Source: Methanolobus psychrophilus R15 (GTDB taxonomy: Archaea; Halobacteriota; Methanosarcinia; Methanosarcinales; Methanosarcinaceae). From it: a stretch of 64,000 nt of DNA. A program made the translations under genes and the position numbers. Below the pieces are notes generated by a model. It was not told the DNA's origin, did no database searches, and worked only from the letters and a program-made list of their open reading frames with translations. The stretch is taken from positions 124,001 to 188,000 of the forward strand of contig CP003083.1 of the NCBI GenBank assembly GCA_000306725.1, read 5' to 3'. This document shows, piece after piece, positions 9,353-17,591 of the stretch. The stretch's first letter is position 1. Every line of letters starts with the position of its first letter.

Positions 9353-9725
9353 TTATACATCTTTTGGAGTATCACTATTTTCTTTAATAATAATTTTATT
9401 AATGGTCTCTGATGCTTCATATCTAAATTTACCTAATTCGAATATGGATGTTATTAGATCTAAGATTGAGGATAATGACATCAATAAAGATATGAAACTT
9501 ATAAATACCAACGTTTGAATTTTTGTTTCCAGTGTTATTAGTTGTTCATTTATTATAAATGATAAAAACGAGTCGGATAATGTCGTTTTTGATATGACTA
9601 AAACAACGAAGATTGTAACCATGCTGTAAAATACTATTTTTATATCTAACTTTGCGTTCTCAATGAAATTATGAACCCATATCAAAAGTATAAATACCAC
9701 TTTCCATAATGGTATTATGGGGATG
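9353..9725 (-). pseudogene. Membrane protein fragment cut by the IS
   Basis: The frame encodes about 115 residues with three hydrophobic stretches (KVVFILLIWVHNF, MVTIFVVLVISKT, LVFISFISLLMSLSSI) and a polar C-terminal tail ending at 9353. Upstream the same frame runs straight into the left end of the insertion sequence, where the protein stops looking natural. The most likely reading is a membrane protein whose 5' part was removed or displaced by IS insertion. Family unknown. Confidence 0.45.
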
Positions 9726-9728
9726 TGA

Positions 9729-10750
9729 ATGGAATTCAGAGAACTCTCTGATGAACAATGGAAATTTATTAAACCGTTTTTACCACCACAGCCAATAACT
9801 GGGACAAAGAGAGCTGATGACCGTAAGGTCATCAATGGCATTCTCTTTGTCCTGATAACAGGTTGTAGATGGGGAGATATGCCTGAACGTTATGGTTCCT
9901 ATGCAACTGCATGGAGAAGGCTAAAAAGGTGGTCCGAAGAAGGAATATGGGGTAAGATCATGGAATCCCTTCGGAATTCCGCTTACAAAGATGATATGTT
10001 CTCTATGGACATTGTATGTGTTGATAGTACTTTTGTCGAAACAAAAAAAGGGGCGAAGATTCTGCATACAACGGTCACAAGAAAAGGAATGGAATAAAGA
10101 TCCATGCTTGTGTAAGCTGTGAAGGATTTCCTTTGACCGTTCAACTATCTTATGGAACAGAGCACGATAGAAAACATTTCATTGAAGTAATCGAAGATAT
10201 CAAGATCAAGACTAAAAGAAGACCGAGAACAAGACCCTTACAGGTACTGGCAGATGAAGCTTACGATGATGTAGACATAAGAAAACATTTAAGGTCTAGA
10301 GGAATACAAAGCAACATTCCGATAAATCCCAGGAACACTAAAACAAGAAAAAGAGAAAGACCTACAAGATTCAATCCTGAAACTTACATAAAAAGAGGAG
10401 CAATAGAACGATTCTTTGCGTGGTTAAGGTCATCAATGGCATTGGTACTGGCAGATGCAGCTTACGATGATGTAGACATAAGAAAACATTTAAGGTCTAG
10501 AGGAATACAAAGCAACATTCCGATAAATCCCAGGAACACTAAAACAAGAAAAAGAGAAAGACCTACAAGATTCAATCCTGAAACTTACATAAAAAGAGGA
10601 GCAATAGAACGATTCTTTGCGTGGTTGAAGATGGGATTTAGAAGATTAACAACCAGATATGAAAGACTTAGCATAGTGTTCAAAGGATTCTTAGATATTG
10701 CATGCTTTCTGATGTGCTGGAAAAGAGGGTTCGGAGAAATTGTGAAATAG
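9729..10750 (+). mobile_element. IS5-family (IS427-like) transposase, two overlapping frames with internal duplication
   Basis: The N-terminal frame (9729-10097) has the typical opening LSDEQWKFIKPFLPP and GCRWGDMPERYG, then the first catalytic Asp in CVDSTFVE. The C-terminal frame (10133-10750, open from about 10050) continues with YNGHKKRNGIKIHACV, the second Asp in LADEAYDD and the Glu in RGAIERFFAW. The two frames are joined by a -1 shift at a run of seven A (10043-10049, A-AAA-AAA-G), the usual programmed site in IS427-type elements. A 201-bp in-frame duplication of the second-Asp-to-Glu segment probably disables the enzyme. I could not define terminal repeats. Confidence 0.85.
10243..10626 (+). 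repeat. 183-bp direct repeat with an 18-bp patch inside the transposase
   Basis: Bases 10243-10425 and 10444-10626 are almost identical (one difference seen, GATGAAGC versus GATGCAGC). They are separated by 18 bases, 10426-10443, identical to 9825-9842 near the transposase start. The period is 201 bases, so the frame is kept. Confidence 0.9.
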
Positions 10751-10780
10751 GTTCGTTGTATATATCACAAAAACCAGATG

Positions 10781-10814
10781 TGGGGATATAGTTATCTTGA
10801 ATTTTTTGTACGCT
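10781..10814 (+). repeat. Inverted repeat, left copy
   Basis: This 34-base sequence starts TGGGGATATAGTTA and ends TTTTTTGTACGCT. Its reverse complement matches 13008-13040 over nearly the whole length. It lies between the IS5-type transposase and the casposase fragment. Confidence 0.7.
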
Positions 10815-10847
10815 AACTGGACATACTTTCTAGAAAGATATGAAGGT

Positions 10848-11216
10848 ATGAACAAAATAAAGCCATCAGGAGCTAAGAAAGTCACTGAAGAATTCAATAG
10901 GTGGATGAACAAGAAAGTTCCATATCAGAAGCAATCTGTTATATGGAGTTATGCATTATTGTTGAAAACCAGAGAGCTTGCTCAGTTCCTTGTTGAGAAA
11001 AAGAAGTCTGTTGATTTCTGCAAGCCTGAATATACTATTGAAAGGCAGGATTCAGAAGACATCAGGCAAAAGATACTAAGTATTTCATATACTGAGTGGG
11101 AGAATATGGGATTCTCAAAAGGTACACTCCACTACATGAAGAAAAATGCTGAAGCTGATAAACCTTTTACTTTGAACTCTCATGTAAGGGAAAGGTTGGA
11201 ATTGTGGGGTTCTTGA
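10848..11216 (+). pseudogene. Casposase (Cas1-family) C-terminal fragment
   Basis: The frame aligns from about IKPSGAKKVTEEF to the end with residues 281-398 of the casposase at 58230-59432, at roughly 85 percent identity by eye, including the terminal HTH segment (SISYTEWENMGFSKGTLHY) and NSHVRERL. The catalytic E/H/D half is absent, so it cannot be an active integrase. The first ATG in frame is at 10848. The break coincides with the neighbouring inverted repeat, 34 bases upstream. It is the relic of a second casposon. A surviving function as a lone DNA-binding domain is possible but unsupported. Confidence 0.85.
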
Positions 11217-11334
11217 GTTACAAAATTCACAAAATGATCATATTGTTTCTTATTAACTAGTTTGTAAAGAGGTTTAATTATTAAAATTGCTGGAAATGAA
11301 AAATTAAAGTTGCAAAAATGAATCTAGGAGCACT

Positions 11335-11880
11335 TTAATCAGTACCCAGATAATCATCAAGAAACATTTCCTTTTCCTTATTACGAATGAATTCTTCAAA
11401 CTCAGTTTTGTATCTCTCAGTGTTTGGATTGCTTTCACCTTTTTTGGCCCTGTACTTGATAACATAGAACATAGGTATCCATAAAAGTATAGCAACTATA
11501 ATTCCCAGAAAAAAGGCTTCCATATAAACAAATCCGAATCCCAGGGCAAGTAAGCAGTAAATAAATTGCCATATTTTTAATTCATAATCAAGTGACCAGT
11601 TGATTTTAGTCCCAAATATTGTTTCTTCCAACACCATACCCACAGAGTCAAACACTTGCTTATTTTCTCTTTTTTTATGTGTAGAAACAGTAATCTCCTT
11701 ATATTTGTCCATGTCTTTAATTCGTTTTTTAGGAGTGTAGTTCAAATAACTATTAGTACCGTAATAAGAAGTATTTCCATCTGAGAGTTCTATTGTTTTA
11801 TGCCCCTTATCCCAATAGAAATCGCAGACAGAGTACAGTAGTTGTACTTTTGGAATTTTAGTAACTAATTCTATTTGCAC
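11335..11880 (-). CDS. Uncharacterised two-span membrane protein, paralogue A
   Basis: A 181-aa protein. An N-terminal soluble domain (residues 1-95, with KVQLLYSVCDFYWDKGHKTI and FDSVGMVLEE) is followed by a pair of membrane spans (about 105-145) and a charged coiled tail with ERYKTEFEEFIRNKEKEM. The next gene upstream on the same strand is a paralogue with the same layout. No family is recognised. Base composition is AT-rich, like the surrounding mobile remnants. Confidence 0.6.
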   Translation of the reverse strand: MQIELVTKIPKVQLLYSVCDFYWDKGHKTIELSDGNTSYYGTNSYLNYTPKKRIKDMDKYKEITVSTHKKRENKQVFDSVGMVLEETIFGTKINWSLDYELKIWQFIYCLLALGFGFVYMEAFFLGIIVAILLWIPMFYVIKYRAKKGESNPNTERYKTEFEEFIRNKEKEMFLDDYLGTD

Positions 11881-11929
11881 CCGATCACCTTAAATTTTAC
11901 AATCACAGCTTATAATTAAATACAGATTT

Positions 11930-12589
11930 CTATAAATTCCTGATTTCTTCCTCTTTTTCACGAATCAGTTCTTCAAACTCGTTCCTGTATTTCTCAATAT
12001 TGTTTTCTTTCTCCGTTTTACTGATCAATTCCTCAAATTCAGTTTTATATCGCTCAATACTTGAGTGAGAACCGTACTTTTTTAAATTGTGCTTATTCAA
12101 AATATTAACAAGTGTATACCATGGTATCAACGATATTCCCAGTATTATTAAAAAATAAACGAAATACACCAAACCTTCTGCCCTTCCACCCAATAACTCC
12201 GATTCCCTCTCCAGCTCAAAAACAGTTGAACGATAGGTAGCAATTAAAAAAGGAACGATGAAAAGGATTGAAACCCAACGGCTTTTAAGTTCAAAATCAA
12301 CAGACCACTTTATTTTTGTTTCAAATTTAGCTTCTTCAATAGTGATTTCAATGGAATCAAAAACCGGTTTATTATCCTTTTCTGTCTCAGTAGAAACATT
12401 TATTCTCTTGCATTTACTGACATCAATAATTTCATACGCAGGATCATAATACACATGATTGTTGTCCCCTTGCATCTCTCCATAAATACTTATTGTCTTA
12501 TGCCCCATATCCCAATAAAATTTGCATATGGAAGACACCAGTTTTTCTTTTGGAATCGTGGTTGTGAGCTCTATGAGTGTTCCTCCCAT
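11930..12589 (-). CDS. Uncharacterised two-span membrane protein, paralogue B
   Basis: A 219-aa protein sharing FYWDMGHKTI, PVFDSIEITIEEAKFETKI and the ERYKTEFEELI tail with the neighbouring 11335-11880 product. The tail motif is itself duplicated here (YKTEFEELISKTEKEN then YRNEFEELIREKEEE). Two or three spans lie between residues about 100 and 165. The pair is separated by 49 bases and is probably co-transcribed. A tandem duplication after acquisition is the simplest origin. Function unknown. Confidence 0.6.
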   Translation of the reverse strand: MGGTLIELTTTIPKEKLVSSICKFYWDMGHKTISIYGEMQGDNNHVYYDPAYEIIDVSKCKRINVSTETEKDNKPVFDSIEITIEEAKFETKIKWSVDFELKSRWVSILFIVPFLIATYRSTVFELERESELLGGRAEGLVYFVYFLIILGISLIPWYTLVNILNKHNLKKYGSHSSIERYKTEFEELISKTEKENNIEKYRNEFEELIREKEEEIRNL

Positions 12590-12731
12590 CTGACACCTCT
12601 ATGAGTTTAGGACATTCATGACATTGGCACTAGCAGATTTGTATACATTACTTCTTTAATAATATTGTTATTCGATTTGTTGTTTATGATTGTGCACACT
12701 ATAGCACGACAACATACTACATAAGTTTGTA

Positions 12732-12902
12732 TTATTGCAGATTTTCTATAAGAGTTGTAGGCAAACTCGACATATAAATATTTTTTCGCACGAGTTTTTC
12801 TTGGTTTTCTGGAAGATCATATTTAGAAGTCGAGCCAATACAAACTGAAGTAAAAAGAATTAAAATAAGAATGACCGAGGAAATTAATAATTTAATATTC
12901 AT
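12732..12902 (-). CDS. Small predicted lipoprotein (56 aa)
   Basis: A 56-aa frame begins with MNIKLLISSVILILILFTSV and a lipobox Cys at position 21 (FTSVCIGS), followed by a polar tail rich in Lys and Asn. A strong GGAGTG Shine-Dalgarno (complement of 12911-12916) sits nine bases before the ATG. It lies between the paralogous membrane proteins and a right-hand inverted repeat. It could be a surface peptide of the same cargo unit. No family is recognised. Confidence 0.55.
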   Translation of the reverse strand: MNIKLLISSVILILILFTSVCIGSTSKYDLPENQEKLVRKNIYMSSLPTTLIENLQ

Positions 12903-13007
12903 AAATATTTCACTCCTTTTACTTTTAAATTTTAAAGTAAAATTATAGTAGTTATTATTTACTATTTTAAAATAGTTACATATATTATATTTTGCTCATA
13001 ATTAACG

Positions 13008-13070
13008 AGCGTACAAAAAATCAGAGTTACCTATATCCCAATGGGAATGTGCGGGGATATAGTTAACAAG
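13008..13070 (+). repeat. Inverted repeat, right copy, plus adjoining third copy
   Basis: Bases 13008-13040 (AGCGTACAAAAAAT to CTATATCCCA) are the inverse of 10781-10814. Immediately after, 13051-13070 again reads GCGGGGATATAGTTAACAAG in the left-copy orientation. So 13031-13062 forms a palindrome of two facing ends around AATGGGAATGTGC. Confidence 0.65.
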
Positions 13071-13151
13071 AAAAAACGGAACTATTAAAATAAATCTAAC
13101 TTGTTTGACTTAAAAAAAACAAAAAACTGTTATAGATAACCGCAATTACAA

Positions 13152-13982
13152 TCATTCTAGTGATGAAATATTTTTCCTTCCGATAATCCATATCATAAAA
13201 AGAGTATTTATTAAACTTTCAAATAGTAATGGATATACATCTCTAAAACTTTGTATTTGTGTTGAATTATGAGCGTAGTAATTTCTGATGATTGTAGCTC
13301 TTGATAAATTAGTCAAGATAATACGATTGTATTCATCCAAATGTTTTTTACTTTCAACTAATTTAGGAATATCTTCAATTTTATGAAAGAAATTAGTTGC
13401 ATTGACGTTACTGATAGTTCCATCAGTTGTTAATTCGCAATAAGCTTGCCACCACCCTTCTTGCTGGCATAATGGAGATAAAGCTGCTTTGAAGCCACTC
13501 TTCCTTGGGGGATATTTGTTACTAATTTCAGGAATGGAGTTTAAACCAATTACCTTTATTATTTCTTCAATGAATATACTTAGGTTTCTTAAGTGGAAAG
13601 TAAGATTTTTTTCAGACTTATATTCATTACTGAAAAAATCTTCGTTTACATCAGCCATAAATATTAAAAAATGCTCTAAGCCATTTTTTTCTATAAACGC
13701 TATAAACGGTACAATATCTTCAATATCAATTCGGTTTTTGTCTGGTACTTTTTCATTATAATGCTTTATTTGAATCTTAATGTGGAGCATGGCATTTTCT
13801 TTAATATTTTCTTTTTCATCAGGAAATATAACTTCTAATGTATCCATTTCCATTCGTGAGTACACCTTGTAACGAGTACCCCTTTGACCTTCTCTACCAA
13901 TTTTGGCTGAGATGTTTTCCCATGTATCCTCAGTCAAATACATGATTAATCTTAAACAATACCAAATATCCCTTTTTATCAA
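13152..13982 (-). CDS. HEPN-like protein, 5' end probably truncated
   Basis: The called 276 residues start at a TTG. The same frame remains open and protein-like further upstream (ENLYEFIKILADQYFGYERD) to a stop near 14160, with no ATG, GTG or TTG start, and it overlaps the start of the divergent recombinase gene. This suggests the 5' end was lost when that element arrived. Near the C-terminus RNYYAHNS fits the R-x4-H signature of HEPN RNase domains in abortive-infection and toxin proteins. The rest is helical. Assignment to HEPN rests on this motif alone. Confidence 0.5.
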   Translation of the reverse strand: MIKRDIWYCLRLIMYLTEDTWENISAKIGREGQRGTRYKVYSRMEMDTLEVIFPDEKENIKENAMLHIKIQIKHYNEKVPDKNRIDIEDIVPFIAFIEKNGLEHFLIFMADVNEDFFSNEYKSEKNLTFHLRNLSIFIEEIIKVIGLNSIPEISNKYPPRKSGFKAALSPLCQQEGWWQAYCELTTDGTISNVNATNFFHKIEDIPKLVESKKHLDEYNRIILTNLSRATIIRNYYAHNSTQIQSFRDVYPLLFESLINTLFMIWIIGRKNISSLE

Positions 13983-14117
13983 TTTTTGAAGTTTGTTCTC
14001 CTCGTCACGTTCATAACCAAAGTATTGATCGGCTAGGATTTTTATAAACTCATATAGGTTTTCTGCATGAATTACTGGTTTATACCCGATGTTCTCAATC
14101 TTGGGAAAATCGATAAA

Positions 14118-15434
14118 ATGAAGTTCAATGACATAAAAAATGACCCTGCCCTTCAGAACTTATTCCGCATGCGGGGACTTAAATCAAAAAGTACCATCCA
14201 TTGCTATATTAGTGCTTTTGTCCTGTTCACAGAGTTTACAGGTTTATCACCTTCCAAGCTTCTGGAGATTGCACAACATGAATATGATAATGGAGTAAGA
14301 CCACATATGATGACCCATTTCAAGATGATTGAAGGCTTCAGGGAACATCTAGAGGGATTGAAAACGATTGTGAATACTTCCTATGCACCAACCAGCATTA
14401 AATGCCATGTCAATAAAACACGGTCTTTCTTTTCGTCGTACTACATGCCTGTTCCGGCATCACTGCGCAGTGCTGAAGTACGTGCACGACCAAAAAAAGA
14501 GAACCAGAAGTTACCTGATTGTGAACTTATCTTGAAAGCGAGTAAGATAGCATCAATACGAGACAAAGCTATCATTTTGACAGGAGTTGCGTCAGGTCTC
14601 GCGGCATCAGACATATGTAACCTTACTGTCCAGGATTTTAGGGATGGATACGACCCTGTGACTGAATTTACAACACTCTCTTTGAGGAGACAGAAAACAC
14701 AGATTGATTTCACTACTTTCTTATCTCCAGAGGCATCACGAGCTGTGAACACCTACCTTATGAAAAGGGAACAAGTGTTCAAAGATATTTCAGAGAAACA
14801 GATGTTTCGTGAGGCAATCAAGGTAACCTCCGATAGTCCATTGTTTATAAGAGAGAAAAAATACCACAAATACCTATGTAGCAAGGAAGAGTGTGATCGT
14901 GCGCTGACACCAGACATGATCGTTGAACTCTATGCAAACATTTCAGATAAGGTAGAGGACACAAGGCGACCAGGCATCTATAGATTGATTCGCAGTCATA
15001 ATATGAGGAAATACTTCAGTACAGTATTGAGGAACGCTGGAGTAGATGGAGATATCATTGAACACATGATGGGACACACATTGGGTGAAGTGAAACAGGC
15101 TTATATCAAATACGACCATAAATTTTTGAAGAAGGTCTATATGGAGAACTATCTTGCTCTACTCATCGATGAAAAAGCAGACGTTTCAACTTCTCCCGAG
15201 TTCAAGGCACTAAAAGAAGAGAATGAGGAGCTCAGTAATCAGAATGATGCAAACCGTGCATTGGCATACCAGTATAGGGGACGTGTCGAAGAGCTTGAAG
15301 ATACAAATGAAGAGCTTGCAAAGTCCAATAATACACAGAACATGTTGGTGAGAGCATTAATGAGTGAGCCTTATGTGCGCGATCTTATGAGCAAGATAAT
15401 GTCACAGACGGAGGCAAACAAGAAGAAGGAATGA
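14118..15434 (+). CDS. Tyrosine recombinase/integrase
   Basis: A 438-aa protein with a SAM-like core-binding N-domain and a catalytic domain. Visible catalytic residues are the HxxR box in RSHNMRKYFS, the His in MMGHTLGEV and a nearby Tyr in YIKYD. At the position of the first Arg (usually GLR) it reads SGLAASDICNL, so that residue is missing or displaced. The C-terminal 75 residues form a coiled coil (EELSNQNDANRALAYQ). It is homologous along its length to the recombinase at 54665-55987. The start at 14118 (MKFNDIKND) aligns with that protein's start. Confidence 0.85.
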   Translation: MKFNDIKNDPALQNLFRMRGLKSKSTIHCYISAFVLFTEFTGLSPSKLLEIAQHEYDNGVRPHMMTHFKMIEGFREHLEGLKTIVNTSYAPTSIKCHVNKTRSFFSSYYMPVPASLRSAEVRARPKKENQKLPDCELILKASKIASIRDKAIILTGVASGLAASDICNLTVQDFRDGYDPVTEFTTLSLRRQKTQIDFTTFLSPEASRAVNTYLMKREQVFKDISEKQMFREAIKVTSDSPLFIREKKYHKYLCSKEECDRALTPDMIVELYANISDKVEDTRRPGIYRLIRSHNMRKYFSTVLRNAGVDGDIIEHMMGHTLGEVKQAYIKYDHKFLKKVYMENYLALLIDEKADVSTSPEFKALKEENEELSNQNDANRALAYQYRGRVEELEDTNEELAKSNNTQNMLVRALMSEPYVRDLMSKIMSQTEANKKKE

Positions 15435-15667
15435 TTTATTCATATTGGCAGGGAGAATATCCCTGTCAATAGATATGTTTATTAAATGAGCGATTTCTAT
15501 TAAATCTCTGCTTTTAGTTTTTAGAAATCCTAAGCAGTTATTTTGGAGCTAGTTAAGTATTCTCTTTATGAACATCTCGCGCTATGTTTACTAATATTCA
15601 AACGTAATTCATAATAACCAATTTATAATAGAAGAGTCAAACTATATAGCACAGTTGGGATGATCAA

Positions 15668-15895
15668 ATGCTTACATTAAGGACACCACGTGCTATTATT
15701 ATTGGATGGTTAGGAGAGTCTGTTATTCTTGGATATGCTGCATTATGTTTTCATCATTGGATTGAATTCAAAATGTTAGATGCCATATGGATTAGTTTTA
15801 TGGGAGCGATTATGATCTGGTATGCAATACGTGTTGCTAATCCACTCTATGCTCGCATGATTGAGGATAAGATAATTTCGAAAGTAAAGATATAA
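15668..15895 (+). CDS. Small two-span membrane protein
   Basis: A 75-aa protein with two hydrophobic segments (IIIGWLGESVILGYAALCF and MLDAIWISFMGAIMIWYAI) and a basic tail. A weak GGGATGATC precedes the ATG. The region 15435-15667 before it contains no gene that I can see. The protein could be a holin-like or accessory peptide of the integrated element. Function unknown. Confidence 0.45.
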   Translation: MLTLRTPRAIIIGWLGESVILGYAALCFHHWIEFKMLDAIWISFMGAIMIWYAIRVANPLYARMIEDKIISKVKI

Positions 15896-16046
15896 GTTTT
15901 ATTCCGTCTTTGATTAAGAGAGAATTATTGCCAGAAGGCTATTGATTTTACTGAAGAGTTCTGTTTTGAAAAGAGAGACGCTTCTATATATTTTTGGATA
16001 TCTGATCTTAGTCAAATTTAAATATCGTCAAAATGAACTACAAATT

Positions 16047-17223
16047 ATGGCGGAACCAATATTTGTAGTTGGGGGAGAAGTTGAATCGCCTTACTTTATC
16101 GGCAGAAACGAAAAGATTGCAAAAATCAAGTTAGACATTCTTAATGCTGCCCAAAACAATGTGATCATCGGCCCACGAAGAATAGGCAAAACATCACTGC
16201 TCAAAAATGTTAAAAACAGCGTAGAGGGAAGAGTTCTCTTTGTTTATGTTAACTGCAGGAAGATAACTGATCTTGCTGATTTTTTCAGGCTAACGACTTT
16301 GGAATTGATTTTAGCCTACGAGGGTAAACATAGGGTTAAAGGACTTGGACTCAAATTTTCAGAGATTTTCAAAGGGAAGATAACCGCAGCAATAAGTTCC
16401 ATCTCAGAGGTCGGAGGGACTATTGAATATATAGGTCACGTGTATCTCAGATTCCGGGAAGAAGAGATAGATGAAGAAGAGCTGGTTTCTGAAACCTTTG
16501 ATTTCATTGCCAATTTCTCGAAGGAGATAAAAGAACCGCTAGTTATAGCATTCGATGAGTTCCAGGAACTTAGCAAGCTCAAAGGAAACATTTTCAACCT
16601 GTTCAAATGCCACATGGACAGCCAGCCCCATGTGAGATATATCTTTTCAGGCTCCTCTCTTTCCTTTCTGAATGACGTATTCCTTGAACCAGATTCACCT
16701 TTGTACCTGATGGCTGCCAAGGTTCATATTGACCCCATAAAAAAAGAAGATGTGGATAAGTTACATCCGCTCCCGGCTGGAAATAGAAAATATCCGGATA
16801 TCGGATGAAGCCTTGGGCAAGATATATGAGTATACTGATGGCTTCCCTTTCTATTTCCAAAAACTTGGTTTTATGCTTTATTGGAAGGGAGTTCTTGAGA
16901 ACAGGAATTCTATAGATTCCAAGGACGTGGATATTGCATTCTCTTCCATGCTCGGGGAATTCGACAACGAGTTTGAGGCAAGCTACTCCAGCAACTTCAG
17001 CCGGCAGCAACAGGATATCCTGAAACATCTCTCGAAAGAGAAAACATGCCGTCTTAAGGAGGTAGCCAGGGATATGCAAACCCCCGCATCGTCACTTACT
17101 ACCTCAATGAGGAATCTTTACTACACGATGACTGTACAAAAGCCAAAAGAAGGGGTGTACGGTATACTGGATAACGTGTTCCGTTTATGGATTAGGAAGA
17201 ATATTCTAGAGGATTCTGAGTGA
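16047..17223 (+). pseudogene. Archaeal SSO1545-like ATPase with a frameshift
   Basis: The first frame (16047-16808) has Walker A in IGPRRIGKTSLL and Walker B in LVIAFDEFQEL, typical of the archaeal STAND-like/DUF234 ATPases. Near 16755-16770 the product leaves frame: VDKLHPLPAG is non-homologous, while the overlapping frame reads YIRSRLEIENIRISDEALGK and continues to 17223 with FPFYFQKLGFML and a C-terminal winged helix. One indel therefore splits the gene. These proteins are abundant, fast-evolving and often decayed in archaea; roles are unclear, possibly toxin- or defence-related. Confidence 0.75.
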
Positions 17224-17591
17224 TAGAGTCATGATAAGGTTAGAGTACGAGCTTATGAGAGATTCCCAGTGTTTTCTCTTCCCTAAGGACCTTAAGGATT
17301 GGTTGTGATCTGAAACTTCAACAGCTCTCACGTAAATGAGATCAATGGGTACTTCTTAACAAGCTCCATCAAAGTCATAGCAATATCGAGCGCTTTTTCT
17401 CAACATCAACCGCTGACTCAATAAAAATCGCCATTCAGTACTGCGAACAGAACTATGAGGTCGAATCGTTTAATGCCTGTAATACGGACACTCTTCAACA
17501 AACATTATATATATTAACACTAATTTTATTTTAGTTTTGTATCGTAAATGCCTACTTGAGTTCACAGTAATAAAAAAGGAATAGATGCACC
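17224..17591 (+). promoter_or_regulatory. Gap before mcrB with TATA box
   Basis: No convincing gene lies in this 368-base stretch. An ATTATATATATTAA element at 17504-17517 is the best promoter candidate for the McrBC pair and leaves a leader of about 50 bases. A 26-codon frame at 17231 may be a fragment of something older. Confidence 0.35.

Noticed and set aside
9704-9720. CCATAAT-GGT-ATTATGG as an IS terminal repeat
   Set aside because: It is a local palindrome beside the transposase start, with no matching copy at the other end of the element.
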